DNA of 64,000 bases from Paenibacillus sp. GSMTC-2017 (GTDB taxonomy: Bacteria > Bacillota > Bacilli > Paenibacillales > Paenibacillaceae). A program made the position numbers and the translations under genes. Position 1 is the stretch's first letter, and each line of letters begins with the position of its first letter. The stretch lies in NCBI RefSeq assembly GCF_016019935.1, contig NZ_JAECMT010000005.1, forward strand, positions 6 through 64,005. The letters run 5' to 3'. Under the pieces are notes generated by a model. It did not search any database. It saw nothing but the letters and a program-made list of their open reading frames with translations, and was not told the origin of the DNA. Positions 7,495 to 16,913 of the stretch are shown here, in pieces.

Positions 7495-8340
7495 ATGACC
7501 AAAAAGGGTCATGGGGTGCAGAGGGTGGAGTTAAGCAGAATAGTTGGTTCCGTTCATGCAATAGGCTTTGCGACCTACAAGGAATGGCTTGCTTATCGCT
7601 CTCATATGGCGGTTTCATTGCTTGTAGGACCAGTTTACTTTTTGACGCAATATTTTATTTGGCAGTCGGTATACGAAGGAACGGGTCAGATTAACGGATT
7701 TACATTAGAACAAATGTTAGCGTATTTTGGAGTTGCGACGGTCATTAACTATTTTATTTACGACTCAGCAGACTGGAATTTGCAAATGCTTGTACGTTCA
7801 GGAAAATATGTGACGTTTGCACTACGGCCAATGCCACATTATTTGTATGCCTTTTCTCAAAAAGTGGGCCATCGCACGTTAGGGCTCATCATCGAATTTA
7901 TCCCCATCTTTTTAATCTTTATGTTCGCCTTCGGAATTAAGCTTGTCCCAGCTCAGCCAATGTGGGCTGTCATTTCCATTTTATTAAGCTTTCTAATGAA
8001 CTTTATCGTTAATTATTGTGTTGGACTGACTGCTTTTTGGCTCGTTCGTGCTGATGGTGTGAGACGAGTCTTTTTGTTACTTAAGGATATAAGCGCAGGT
8101 GTATTTATTCCACTTACCTTTTTTCCGGAGTGGACACAGAAGCTGTTGTTTTTCTTGCCGTTTCAATTCATTACCTATGTCCCAACACGTGTATTTATCG
8201 GGGAATATGAACTGGCGGGTTATTCGATGTCCATTCCGACTATTGTTGCATACCAAGCAGGGGCGACGTTACTTATGGCAATATTGATGTTATTACTTTA
8301 TCGTCTAGCGATGAAGCGCTTTACGGGGGTGGGCGTATGA
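7495..8340 (+). CDS. ABC-2 family exporter permease, subunit 1 (DUF990/ABC2_membrane_6 type)
   Basis: This is a six-helix membrane protein starting its core at YKEWLAYRSHMAVSLLVGPV. It belongs to the paired-permease type of ABC-2 exporters (two permeases plus one ATPase, annotated in some databases as viologen or multidrug exporters). Hydrophobic stretches include IIEFIPIFLIFMFAFG and LPFQFITYVPTRVFIGEYEL. The start is unsure: ATG 7495 has no ribosome site, and GTG 7519 or 7528 would give a more usual ~270 residues. The stop overlaps the next ATG (ATGA), so subunits are translationally coupled. The substrate cannot be predicted. Confidence 0.85.
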   Translation: MTKKGHGVQRVELSRIVGSVHAIGFATYKEWLAYRSHMAVSLLVGPVYFLTQYFIWQSVYEGTGQINGFTLEQMLAYFGVATVINYFIYDSADWNLQMLVRSGKYVTFALRPMPHYLYAFSQKVGHRTLGLIIEFIPIFLIFMFAFGIKLVPAQPMWAVISILLSFLMNFIVNYCVGLTAFWLVRADGVRRVFLLLKDISAGVFIPLTFFPEWTQKLLFFLPFQFITYVPTRVFIGEYELAGYSMSIPTIVAYQAGATLLMAILMLLLYRLAMKRFTGVGV

Positions 8341-9119
8341 AAGATGTTCTGCTTTGTGTTGGTGCTGTTATGCGAACGAAGATTGCTGAACAAACAGCGT
8401 ATCGCAGCCACTTTTTCCTAAGCTTATTTCTAATGATTGCTGGTGATTTGCTCGTTCCGATGCTTACGCTACTGGTATATAGTTCTGGTGTGTCATTCCC
8501 GGGTTGGTCACTCCATGAAGCGCTTCTTATTCAAGGGATATTTGGACTTGCCAAAGGGATAGCGTTCCCTCTTTTCTTCGGTATGATTGGAAGCACGTTA
8601 AGTTTAGTTCGGGAGGGAACTTTCGATCTATTGCTTCTTAAACCAAGGCCAACTCTATTTATGACGATATTGCATGGGCTAGACCCAGAAGATTTCGGTA
8701 GGTTGTTTAGCGGAGGCATATTGTTTGGTTATGCCTTGTCGGGACTGGAATCACCTACAGTGGGTGGCTGGCTACAATTTGCAGGACTATTTATGGCTTC
8801 CTTAGCAGTATTATGTGCTTTCTCGTTATTTATGTCGGGTATCCTCTTCAAATGGGTAGGAGGAAGCCGAGTTTACGATATGTTCGATTCGATAACCAGC
8901 TTCGGATTATATCCAGGAACAATCTATGCGAAATCATTTCAGCAATTAACAACCTATGTCATTCCTGTTGCACTCATCGCATTTATTCCTGCTAAAGCTT
9001 TATTGGGACGTGCAGGCTGGGAAACGTTATGGGCAGCTATAGTTGGGATATTGTTTTTGGCTGTTGGTATCGCATTTTGGCAACGGATGCTTAGAAGCTA
9101 CACGAGTGCAGGCGGATAA
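8337..9119 (+). CDS. ABC-2 family exporter permease, subunit 2
   Basis: The 260-residue membrane protein has six predicted helices and is homologous in layout to the upstream permease. The conserved amphipathic block EGTFDLLLLKPRPTLFMTI is characteristic of this permease pair. It starts at ATG 8337 inside the stop of subunit 1, with GGGGTGGGCG as ribosome site. It is followed 14 nt later by the ATPase, making a complete three-gene exporter operon. Confidence 0.85.
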   Translation: MKDVLLCVGAVMRTKIAEQTAYRSHFFLSLFLMIAGDLLVPMLTLLVYSSGVSFPGWSLHEALLIQGIFGLAKGIAFPLFFGMIGSTLSLVREGTFDLLLLKPRPTLFMTILHGLDPEDFGRLFSGGILFGYALSGLESPTVGGWLQFAGLFMASLAVLCAFSLFMSGILFKWVGGSRVYDMFDSITSFGLYPGTIYAKSFQQLTTYVIPVALIAFIPAKALLGRAGWETLWAAIVGILFLAVGIAFWQRMLRSYTSAGG

Positions 9120-9133
9120 AGGGAGGCGAAAGT

Positions 9134-10126
9134 ATGATAGAGATCAAAAATTTAACGAAAACATATATGACTCACGAACGTGGACATACACTGAAAGAAA
9201 CGATGATTAACCTTATCAAACGCCCTATGAAGCAAGTTGATGCAGTGAAAAATATATCTCTTACTGTAGAAAAAGGAGAAATGATTGCGTTTCTCGGTCC
9301 GAACGGGGCGGGGAAGTCGACTACTTTGAAAATGTTATCTGGGGTGCTGCATCCAACTTCTGGTGAGATTAAAGCGCTTGGATTAACGCCATGGAAGCAA
9401 AGAAGCGAATATGTGCGCAAGATCGGTGCTGTATTCGGCCAAAAGTCACAGCTTCTATGGGATATTCCTCCTGCAGATTCCTTCTACATGAATAAAGCTA
9501 TTTACGGAGTGCCAGAGGGGGACTACAAACGGACGCTTGATCACCTCACAACAGTACTTGATGTAAAAGAAATCATGCGTAAACCAACGAGGCAGTTGTC
9601 ACTTGGCGAACGTATGAAGTGCGAATTTATTATGGCAATGCTGCATGGACCAGAGTTAGTATTCCTTGATGAGCCTACGATTGGCCTCGATGTTATCGCT
9701 AAAGAGACAATTCGGGATTTCATAAAAGAGATGAATAGCCAAGGGGTCACTTTTATATTAACAACTCATGATCTAGACGATGTAGAGATGTTAGCGGAGC
9801 GAGTTATCGTGATCAATCATGGAGAGATTGTGTTCGATAATACGCTGGGTGAGCTTAGAGGAAGATTAGGCGGTAAGAAGGCAGTTAGACTTACAACAGA
9901 TACGCCGTTCCCCGATAAGTTCATAGCAGGCGTACAATTGCTTAATAGAATCAATGAATGTGAAGTAGAGCTAGAAATTGATATCGATATTTTACCGATA
10001 AAAGGGTTCATCCGCCAGTTTAATGAAACATACGGCATACTCGATATGTCAATTGAGGCGTTGCCGATTGATGCTGTTATGAAGGGACTATATGCTGAGA
10101 CGAAAAAAGTGATCGCGTTAGTATAA
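9134..10126 (+). CDS. ABC exporter ATPase
   Basis: The 330-residue nucleotide-binding subunit has Walker A GPNGAGKST near residue 55, signature LSLGERMKCEF, Walker B LVFLDEPTIGLD and a TTHDLDDVE switch histidine. A C-terminal ~90-residue extension (RLTTDTPFPDK to the end) is usual for this exporter class. It energises the two permeases encoded directly upstream. It starts at ATG 9134 behind AAAGGGAGGCG. The LSLGER variant of the signature is the form typical of this subfamily, not a defect. Confidence 0.92.
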   Translation: MIEIKNLTKTYMTHERGHTLKETMINLIKRPMKQVDAVKNISLTVEKGEMIAFLGPNGAGKSTTLKMLSGVLHPTSGEIKALGLTPWKQRSEYVRKIGAVFGQKSQLLWDIPPADSFYMNKAIYGVPEGDYKRTLDHLTTVLDVKEIMRKPTRQLSLGERMKCEFIMAMLHGPELVFLDEPTIGLDVIAKETIRDFIKEMNSQGVTFILTTHDLDDVEMLAERVIVINHGEIVFDNTLGELRGRLGGKKAVRLTTDTPFPDKFIAGVQLLNRINECEVELEIDIDILPIKGFIRQFNETYGILDMSIEALPIDAVMKGLYAETKKVIALV

Positions 10127-10151
10127 ATTCAGCATGGTGGGAGCTGTGTAG

Positions 10152-11060
10152 ATGAATCGATTTATGATAGGCCAATGGGGCTCTTTCGACTATAAAAAAT
10201 ATGAAAGAGACTTCATGCCAGAATTCTACGGTATTGAAGCTTGTTTGTTCGGTGATGAGAGTGATACTGCTCACCTAGTAAAGGAAGCTACAGAGGTTGG
10301 TTTCCTGATCGGTGTTCACTTTCCACTTCGAGCTGGAATATCGCCTTTAAGGGACGCTCCTTTTTTATCCAATGATGATGCAGTTCGTGAACATGCTTAT
10401 GACTTAGTTCAGCAAGAATTGGAATATGTAGCGGCTATTAAACCTGCCTATGTGTTATTTCATTATCCTAAGCTAGTCATTCTTGATAATCGTGTAGATT
10501 GGAAGCCGTGGCGATTTGCGGATAGCAGTGAATACGAGTTTGAAAATGACTATGCATTAGAAGAGCTCAAGATGAGGAGTAAGCAATTGCTTACTTGGCT
10601 GTCTGGAAAAGCTCGGGAGTATCAATTCACAGCTGTCCTCGAGTTCGATGCACTTAACAGATACGTATATGAAGATGACTTTTTGGATCAATTATTAGAA
10701 GAACATAAGGAAATTAAGTTGTGTTTAGATACGGCACGACTACATTTGCAGGACTGGATTGATCCTAACTTTGATTCTGTAGCTATTGTGAAAAGATTTG
10801 CTAAATATGCAGAAATCATTCATTTGTCTAATGTTCAAATATCTGCTGACAATGTCATTCTGAAAAGCAGATATCCTGTATTGCCAAGTCAGAGTACAAG
10901 CGATGGATGGGCACCGACAGAACAATATTTGTCTACGATTAGACACGAAAATGATCGTGTAAAAGTGATGTTCGAGCATAATTCGACATTAGTTACAGAT
11001 GAAGAATTGCTGGATTGCTACAAATGGGTGAACCAAATACTTTCAGAAAACAACGATTAG
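10152..11060 (+). CDS. Sugar phosphate isomerase/epimerase-like TIM-barrel protein
   Basis: The 302-residue protein has the xylose-isomerase-like (AP endonuclease 2 superfamily) pattern. Visible elements are FYGIEACLF near the start, VGFLIGVHFPL, AYVLFHYPKL, AVLEFDAL with the metal-ligand Glu, IKLCLDTARLHL with Asp and His, and IIHLSNVQ. It starts at ATG 10152 behind GGTGGGAGC, 25 nt after the ABC ATPase, so it may ride on that transcript. A hairpin terminator follows at 11091. The superfamily assignment is firm; the substrate is unknown. Confidence 0.75.
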   Translation: MNRFMIGQWGSFDYKKYERDFMPEFYGIEACLFGDESDTAHLVKEATEVGFLIGVHFPLRAGISPLRDAPFLSNDDAVREHAYDLVQQELEYVAAIKPAYVLFHYPKLVILDNRVDWKPWRFADSSEYEFENDYALEELKMRSKQLLTWLSGKAREYQFTAVLEFDALNRYVYEDDFLDQLLEEHKEIKLCLDTARLHLQDWIDPNFDSVAIVKRFAKYAEIIHLSNVQISADNVILKSRYPVLPSQSTSDGWAPTEQYLSTIRHENDRVKVMFEHNSTLVTDEELLDCYKWVNQILSENND

Positions 11061-11090
11061 GAAACACGTAGGAAACAATCATAATAAATA

Positions 11091-11120
11091 GGGATATTCG
11101 TTTCGGAATATCTCTTTTTC
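11091..11120 (+). terminator. Rho-independent terminator
   Basis: GATATTC and GAATATC form a 7-bp stem (extended by G-C and G-T pairs) and are followed by TTTTT. It ends the exporter/isomerase-like unit. Confidence 0.7.
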
Positions 11121-11137
11121 TTATCTAGAATATGATA

Positions 11138-11168
11138 TATAATAAATTTATTATGAAACACTGTTTCA
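11138..11168 (+). promoter_or_regulatory. -10 element and TetR-type palindromic operator
   Basis: TATAAT at 11138-11143 is followed by the perfect palindrome TGAAACA-C-TGTTTCA at 11154-11168. The palindrome covers the expected transcription start of the oxidoreductase gene. Palindromes of this kind are typical TetR/AcrR-family operators. No TetR gene is in the window, so the regulator must be encoded elsewhere. The -35 element is poor. Confidence 0.6.
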
Positions 11169-11193
11169 CTAAATGAAACTAGGGAGTGTTTTT

Positions 11194-12177
11194 ATGAAGG
11201 CAATTATCGTTGAGGAATTTGGTACAGCGGATAATATGAAAGTTGCAGAAGTTGAGGTGCCGAGCATACAATCACACCAACTATTAATTCGAGTGAAAAC
11301 GACGAGTGTTAACTTTGCTGATATTAAAGCACGATACGGTAATAAGGGACGAGGGAAGCTCCCATTTATTCCTGGACTTGAAGCAGCCGGAATTGTTGAG
11401 GCGGTCGGAGATAACGTTCAGTCCATCTCAGTTGGGGAGCGAGTGATCGCTTTTCCTCATCATGGTTCCTACGCTGAATACGTAGTGGCTGACGAGAATT
11501 TAACTTTTGTCATCCCTGATTCTATCGATTTTGATACTGCGGGTGCGAGTGGAATTGTATCGTTTTTGTCCTATAAGCTTCTTGTCGAAGTCGCTCAAAT
11601 ACAATCGAACGAAACGGTCGTTATTCATTCCGCAGCAGGAGGCGTTGGGACTACAGCTATCCAAATTGCGAAGGCGTTAGGTGTCAAAAAAGTAATTGGA
11701 ACAGTAGGGAGTTCCAGGAAAATCCCAACCGCAGTAAGCGCTGGAGCGGACCATGTCATAAACTACGACGAAGAAACTATCGTCCAGATCGTGAATGAAC
11801 TAACGGATGGCAAAGGTGCCGACGTTATCTTAGATTCACTTGGAGGAGAGATGACAGAAGAAAGTGTGAAGTATCTTGCAAAATTTGGACGTTTAGTTGT
11901 ATTTGGTAATTCGAGCGGGCAATATGGACAAGTACATACGCAAGAGTTGCACGCAAGTTGCCGCTCAGTGCTTGGATTCAGTCTCGGAACGGCGAGGAAG
12001 GAACGTCCTGAATTGCTACAGGAAACAGCTAAACAAGTGTTTCGTTTAATCGAAACGGGACAACTTAACATTAACATAAGCAAAAAACTACCACTCAGTG
12101 ATGCATTACTTGCACATCAACTTATCGAAAGTAGAAGCAGTACGGGCAAAGTTTTGTTGTATGTAGATAATGAATAA
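11194..12177 (+). CDS. Zinc-independent quinone oxidoreductase (MDR superfamily)
   Basis: The 327-residue enzyme has a GroES-like N-domain and a Rossmann domain with the NADPH motif HSAAGGVGTTAIQIAK near residue 145. The cysteine and histidine zinc ligands of alcohol dehydrogenases are absent, placing it with NADPH:quinone reductases. ATG 11194 follows AGGGAGTG and is a better start than the in-frame ATG 11173, which would lie over the regulatory region. The palindromic operator upstream suggests induction by a small molecule, plausibly a quinone or other electrophile. It is monocistronic, with a bidirectional terminator at 12186. Confidence 0.88.
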   Translation: MKAIIVEEFGTADNMKVAEVEVPSIQSHQLLIRVKTTSVNFADIKARYGNKGRGKLPFIPGLEAAGIVEAVGDNVQSISVGERVIAFPHHGSYAEYVVADENLTFVIPDSIDFDTAGASGIVSFLSYKLLVEVAQIQSNETVVIHSAAGGVGTTAIQIAKALGVKKVIGTVGSSRKIPTAVSAGADHVINYDEETIVQIVNELTDGKGADVILDSLGGEMTEESVKYLAKFGRLVVFGNSSGQYGQVHTQELHASCRSVLGFSLGTARKERPELLQETAKQVFRLIETGQLNINISKKLPLSDALLAHQLIESRSSTGKVLLYVDNE

Positions 12178-12185
12178 CATTTAAA

Positions 12186-12223
12186 GAGGGTAGTATCCTC
12201 AGGTGATACTACCCTCCGTTTTT
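12186..12223. terminator. Bidirectional terminator between convergent genes
   Basis: A perfect 12-bp stem (GAGGGTAGTATC with its complement) and 7-nt loop is flanked by T-rich sequence rightwards and A-rich sequence leftwards. It serves both the oxidoreductase and the convergent chemoreceptor gene. Confidence 0.85.
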
Positions 12224-13913
12224 ACACTTTGAACTTTTCTAGTGTTTGCTGTAAATGTTCGGCCATCTGAGATAACGTTCTCGCAGATGAAGATATCTCT
12301 TCCATAGAGGATAGTTGATTTTCCGTTTCGGCAGAAACTTGCTCTGCACCTGTGCCTGTTGCCTCTGATATACCGGTAATAAACTTCATAGCATGTACGA
12401 TTTGTTCAGCACCAGCAGCCATCTGCTGGATAGATGAGGACACATCATGAATTTGTCTGTTAACTGAGTTTACTGAACCTTGAATATGTTCAAAGGCAGT
12501 ACCTGCGGAATAGACGGCCTCAATACCAGACGAAACCTCATATGTTGTTGTCTCCATCGTTTGAACTGCTTGTTTTGTTTCTGCTTGGATAGCGGAAACC
12601 TGCTCTGCAATTTGTTCAGCTGATTGTGCTGATTCCGCTGCTAACTTACGAATTTCACTAGCGACAACTGCGAAGCCTTTACCATGCTCCCCTGCACGTG
12701 CCGCCTCAATCCCTGCATTCAAGGAGAGGATGTTGGTTTGTTTCGCGATATCTGATATAGCGTTTAATATTTTTCCGATTTGGAAGGATCGTTCATTTAA
12801 GTTATTGATTAGCTCGGATAGGCCTAATACGGTTTGGTTAATGGAATTCATCTGTTCAGCAGCTGTTTTGATCGTTTGCCCACCTTCTGATGCACGTACA
12901 TAAGCTTCATTTGCTGTATTAGAAACGTTTTTCGCGTGACTTGCAATATGCTGCACACCGATAGCCATCTCATTCATCGTCGTAGAAGCTTCATCTAGAT
13001 GATTGGACTGTTGTTTCACATCAGTCGCTACATGTTGCATTGTTGCAGCAATCTGCTTAGAAGCGGAGGAGGCAAGTTCGCTAGTAGCGGTCAATTGCTG
13101 AGCTGACGCGGCTACTTGCTCCGTATTAGAGCTAACTTGATGAATAAGTTGTCGTAGATTTTGCGACATTTGATTAAATGATTGAGCCAAATCGCCAACT
13201 TCATCCTTATTTTTAACCGATATTTTTTGGGAAGATAGATCGCCTGCAGCGATTTTTTTGGCTGCTTGTGCAATGGCAACGATAGGTCGAGACATTATTC
13301 TTCCAATAAACCAGGAGATAATTAAACTAACGATGATAGCTGCTAATGCCAAAATAATAATAAGATTTTTAATAGACTGCACTTTTTGATTTGTTGCTAG
13401 TTTTTCTTTATCCAATAAATTTTGCTGGAAGATGGATAGTTCTTCGGCCTTCTGATCAAAGCGGAATATAATATTTTGACCTCTTGTAGCGGCAAGATCA
13501 ATAGCTTCTTCTGTTTTGTTGTCTTTCTTTAAATCGATTGAGTTTTTTGATATATGGTAATATTCATTTTCGAATTGGTTGAGTTGTTGAAGTAACATTT
13601 GTGCTTCGGGGTGTTTGATCGCTTCGCTGAGGTCAGCACTCAATTTCATGTATTCATTATGGGTATCGTTAAAAGCTTTTAAAGTGTCATCGTCCCCAAA
13701 AAGTAAATAGCCACGAATTTCGGATTGTTCCTTTTTAACAATTACGTTCAGCTGCTTTATATTGATCAGCTTATTAGACTTATCTTCTACTAAGTCGAGA
13801 TAATGACGTTCGACCTCTGTTATTTGCGAGAAAATAATGGCGATTGTAGCGATTAATACGAGTAATACAGCCATAAAACCCGCAAATAATTTCTTGCTAA
13901 TCGTTAATCTCAT
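12222..13913 (-). CDS. Methyl-accepting chemotaxis protein
   Basis: The 563-residue transducer has one N-terminal membrane helix (about residues 8-29), a ~150-residue extracytoplasmic four-helix-bundle sensor, a second helix near 182-205, a HAMP linker and the long signalling coiled coil. The conserved hairpin tip is present ([20 protein letters not shown]). It senses a chemical at the membrane and relays to CheA/CheW. The sensor belongs to the generic 4HB type, so the ligand is not predictable. It starts at ATG 13913 behind AAAGGAGTCCCT and is monocistronic. Confidence 0.93.
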   Translation of the reverse strand: MRLTISKKLFAGFMAVLLVLIATIAIIFSQITEVERHYLDLVEDKSNKLINIKQLNVIVKKEQSEIRGYLLFGDDDTLKAFNDTHNEYMKLSADLSEAIKHPEAQMLLQQLNQFENEYYHISKNSIDLKKDNKTEEAIDLAATRGQNIIFRFDQKAEELSIFQQNLLDKEKLATNQKVQSIKNLIIILALAAIIVSLIISWFIGRIMSRPIVAIAQAAKKIAAGDLSSQKISVKNKDEVGDLAQSFNQMSQNLRQLIHQVSSNTEQVAASAQQLTATSELASSASKQIAATMQHVATDVKQQSNHLDEASTTMNEMAIGVQHIASHAKNVSNTANEAYVRASEGGQTIKTAAEQMNSINQTVLGLSELINNLNERSFQIGKILNAISDIAKQTNILSLNAGIEAARAGEHGKGFAVVASEIRKLAAESAQSAEQIAEQVSAIQAETKQAVQTMETTTYEVSSGIEAVYSAGTAFEHIQGSVNSVNRQIHDVSSSIQQMAAGAEQIVHAMKFITGISEATGTGAEQVSAETENQLSSMEEISSSARTLSQMAEHLQQTLEKFKV

Positions 13914-14154
13914 AGGGACTCCTTTTATTACTGGGATGAGGGATCATTTCTAATATAGTACATGTGGTTAATGATTACAATAGTGTTTGGAAGTGCTTTC
14001 ATATTATAACCTCGTAAAGTTCTTGTACTATCGATCTATCAATCAACCGATACAATAAATTATAAATATTCCCATATATCCTATTTGCGAGTACCATATA
14101 AATGATCATTGAAATGATTCAAACCTATCAACCGCAAGAATGGAAGTGATTGTT

Positions 14155-14880
14155 TTGCGAGAAGAAACGATTTTGCTAATAGATGATGAAAAGGGTATTT
14201 TGGCGATGTTAGAAGCGTTATTGATGAGGGAAGGATTTCAGCGTATCGCAACAGCGACTACAGCTCATGAAGCTTTGCAGCTTGTGGAACGAACCTCATT
14301 TGATCTCATCGTGCTCGACGTTATGCTCCCAGATATGGATGGTTTCCAGCTTTGCTCGGAAATTCGTAAACATACATTAGCTCCTATCATATTTGTAACG
14401 GCCCGCTCGGGCGATTTGGATAAATTAATGGGGCTCGGCATCGGTGGAGATGATTACATCACTAAACCTTTTAATCCGCTAGAGGTAGTCGCGAGAATCA
14501 ATGCGCAGCTGCGTAGGAGAAAGTTTGATCAAATAAAAGTACCTGTAAAAGCACAGTCGTTTGATTACGGTTATTTTGTGCTAAACAAAACAGCTGGACA
14601 GCTCATTATAAATGGCGAAGATACTCATTGTACGGCAAAGGAGTTTGAACTACTCTTGTTTCTATGCGAGCATCCTAACCAAGTGTTCACAGCGCTTCAA
14701 TTGTATGAACAAGTCTGGGGTACTGCACTTATTGGTGATGAGAAAACGGTAGTCATCCATATATCCAGACTTCGAAAGAAAATAGAGAGCGATCCTACGA
14801 GTCCAAAGTGGATTGTTAATTTGCGGGGTATTGGGTATAAGTTCGTTCCGCTGAAGAAGGTAACGACCTATGAAAAGTAA
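14155..14880 (+). CDS. OmpR-family response regulator
   Basis: This is a receiver domain with phospho-acceptor Asp in IVLDVMLPDMDG, switch region IIFVTARSG and Lys in DDYITKPF, followed by a winged-helix DNA-binding domain ending in LRGIGYKFVP. TTG 14155 follows GGAAGTGA and gives about 241 residues; the in-frame ATG 14140 would add five residues but has no ribosome site. It overlaps the histidine kinase start by 11 nt and is followed by an ABC-2 transporter that it probably controls. Confidence 0.92.
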   Translation: MREETILLIDDEKGILAMLEALLMREGFQRIATATTAHEALQLVERTSFDLIVLDVMLPDMDGFQLCSEIRKHTLAPIIFVTARSGDLDKLMGLGIGGDDYITKPFNPLEVVARINAQLRRRKFDQIKVPVKAQSFDYGYFVLNKTAGQLIINGEDTHCTAKEFELLLFLCEHPNQVFTALQLYEQVWGTALIGDEKTVVIHISRLRKKIESDPTSPKWIVNLRGIGYKFVPLKKVTTYEK

Positions 14881-15949
14881 TGTACGACTTTTTCTTCGCC
14901 TCGCCTTACATGTCATACTCAGTCATCTTTTACTTGTTGCTGCGATAATTACAGTTATAGCTACAGCTGAGACGATTGTGCCGGAGCCCGGCGATCATCA
15001 AGATTCTATCGGTTTATATGGAATGTTAGTTATCATCTTATCTTTTGTCGTTTTATTCGGTTGGTCAATAGGGTGGCCGATTTTCCATATGATGAGTTGG
15101 ATTAATCGACTAGCAAACGGCATCTACGACGAACCGGATCAACATAAGAAGCTGTATACGAGGAGAAGGGGGAAATTAAAGCTAAGATATCGTCTATTCA
15201 AAGAGCTCATTATTCACTTACAAACGTTATCCGAGCAATTGGAGAAAAGTAAGCAGGAAAGACGCCGACTTGATGAAAGGAAGAGAGAATGGATCGCAGG
15301 TGTTTCTCATGATTTGAAGACACCGTTAACTTATATTAAAGGATATTCTACGATGCTTCTTACTTCTAATTATGATTGGGACACGGAAGAAAGGACGAAG
15401 TTTCTAACGGAGATCCAAAGTAAGGCGGACCATATGGAAGAGTTGATTGGAGACTTGAATGCATCTTTCCAATTAGAAGAAGGCTCCATTCCATTAAAGC
15501 TTACGAAAAGTGATCTCGTCGAATGTGTTAGACGAATTGTCGTTGATGTAGCAAATGATCCGCGCGCCTCCCACCACAATTTAACATTAGAGTCGAATGT
15601 AACCTATATTCATATGATGCTCGATACGAAGCTGCTTGGACGAGCACTTCTTAATTTACTCATTAATGCAATCGTTCATAATCCCACTGGAACGACGATT
15701 AACGTTTCCATTATAGAAAGCAATGGGCTACAAATCGTTATCTCGGATGATGGATCAGGTATGGATGAGGAAATGATTGATGGGTTGTTCGAAAAGTACT
15801 ACCGAGGTACATCCACAGATGCAAACTCAGAAGGAACTGGTCTTGGCATGGCAATTGCGAAGCAATTTATTATCGCGCTCGGGGGCGATATTGTCGTTAC
15901 GAGCCAATTAAATATAGGAACGAAAATAACGGTTTCTTTCCCCGCTTAA
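14870..15949 (+). CDS. Sensor histidine kinase paired with the upstream regulator
   Basis: The 359-residue membrane kinase has two N-terminal helices enclosing a short loop. It then has a HAMP-like segment, the phospho-accepting His in VSHDLKTPLTYIKGY (near residue 147), and a HATPase domain with the N-box (LLNLLINAIVHN), G1 (ISDDGSGMD) and G2 (GTGLGMAIAK). The small extracytoplasmic portion suggests sensing within the membrane or through a partner. It is translationally coupled to the regulator. The ABC transporter 87 nt downstream is the likely target and might be the sensor partner. Confidence 0.92.
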   Translation: MKSNVRLFLRLALHVILSHLLLVAAIITVIATAETIVPEPGDHQDSIGLYGMLVIILSFVVLFGWSIGWPIFHMMSWINRLANGIYDEPDQHKKLYTRRRGKLKLRYRLFKELIIHLQTLSEQLEKSKQERRRLDERKREWIAGVSHDLKTPLTYIKGYSTMLLTSNYDWDTEERTKFLTEIQSKADHMEELIGDLNASFQLEEGSIPLKLTKSDLVECVRRIVVDVANDPRASHHNLTLESNVTYIHMMLDTKLLGRALLNLLINAIVHNPTGTTINVSIIESNGLQIVISDDGSGMDEEMIDGLFEKYYRGTSTDANSEGTGLGMAIAKQFIIALGGDIVVTSQLNIGTKITVSFPA

Positions 15950-16036
15950 TGTTAGGCTGAATGTAGTGTTCTGTTTACCTGGATTTTACTTTCATCTTCT
16001 ACACTGTGCAATGTAGATAGATGAGGAGGTAGAAGA

Positions 16037-16912
16037 ATGCTACTTGAAATTAGTGGAGTTAACAAACGATACAATAAAGCCGCATGGGCTTTAAAGGATA
16101 TTAGCTTGCAATTAAAGCCAGGTATTATTGGTTTGTTAGGACCAAATGGGGCAGGTAAGTCATCTCTTATGCGTATTCTAGCGACAGTTGCTAAACCAAC
16201 AACGGGTTCGGTTATATGGAATGGAATAAATATAGGGAAGAAGCCTGATGAGCTGCGCCGAGTATTAGGGTATTTACCACAAGATTTTGGTGTATATCCA
16301 CATTTAAAGCCTCTTGAGTTTTTGGAGTATGCAGCCGCATTAAAGGGAGTTTCTAGTCGTCAAACTAGAACACGCATGCTTGAACTGCTTGAAATGTTGA
16401 ACTTACAGGATACGCTCAAGCGTCCAATCGGGAGTTTTTCTGGTGGCATGCGTCAGCGAATAGGGATCGCACAAGCACTATTGAATGATCCTAAGTTGCT
16501 CATTGTTGATGAACCTACAGTTGGTCTAGATCCTGAAGAGAGAGTAAGGTTCCGCAGTTTGTTAACGGATTTGTCCGGCGAAAGAATTATTTTGTTCTCT
16601 ACGCATATCGTTTCGGATATTGAAGCGACGGCAGATCAAATTGCCATTATGTCGAAAGGACAACTTCTAGTAAATTCAGACCCTTCTATGCTCCTAAGAA
16701 GTGTTCAAGGGAAGGTTTGGTCTGTCATTATACCGGAACAAGATCTACAAGCTGCACGAAGTAAATGGACAATTAGCGGGACGATACGCCGCGAAGAAGG
16801 ATTGATGCTTCGTATCGTAGCGAACGAACCGCCGCTTCCTGAGGCACTGCAGATATCCCCTAACCTTGAAGATGCCTATCTCTATGTTAGGCATAATGGG
16901 GGCGAACAATGA
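16037..16912 (+). CDS. ABC transporter ATPase (ABC-2 type)
   Basis: The 291-residue ATPase has Walker A GPNGAGKSS, Q-loop LPQDFGVYP, signature FSGGMRQRIG and Walker B LLIVDEPTVGLD. It is NatA/CcmA-like. ATG 16037 follows GATGAGGAGGTAGAAGA. Its stop lies one nucleotide before the permease ATG, so they form one transporter. Position directly behind a two-component system suggests regulated export, for example of an antimicrobial peptide. Confidence 0.92.
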   Translation: MLLEISGVNKRYNKAAWALKDISLQLKPGIIGLLGPNGAGKSSLMRILATVAKPTTGSVIWNGINIGKKPDELRRVLGYLPQDFGVYPHLKPLEFLEYAAALKGVSSRQTRTRMLELLEMLNLQDTLKRPIGSFSGGMRQRIGIAQALLNDPKLLIVDEPTVGLDPEERVRFRSLLTDLSGERIILFSTHIVSDIEATADQIAIMSKGQLLVNSDPSMLLRSVQGKVWSVIIPEQDLQAARSKWTISGTIRREEGLMLRIVANEPPLPEALQISPNLEDAYLYVRHNGGEQ

Positions 16913-16913
16913 G

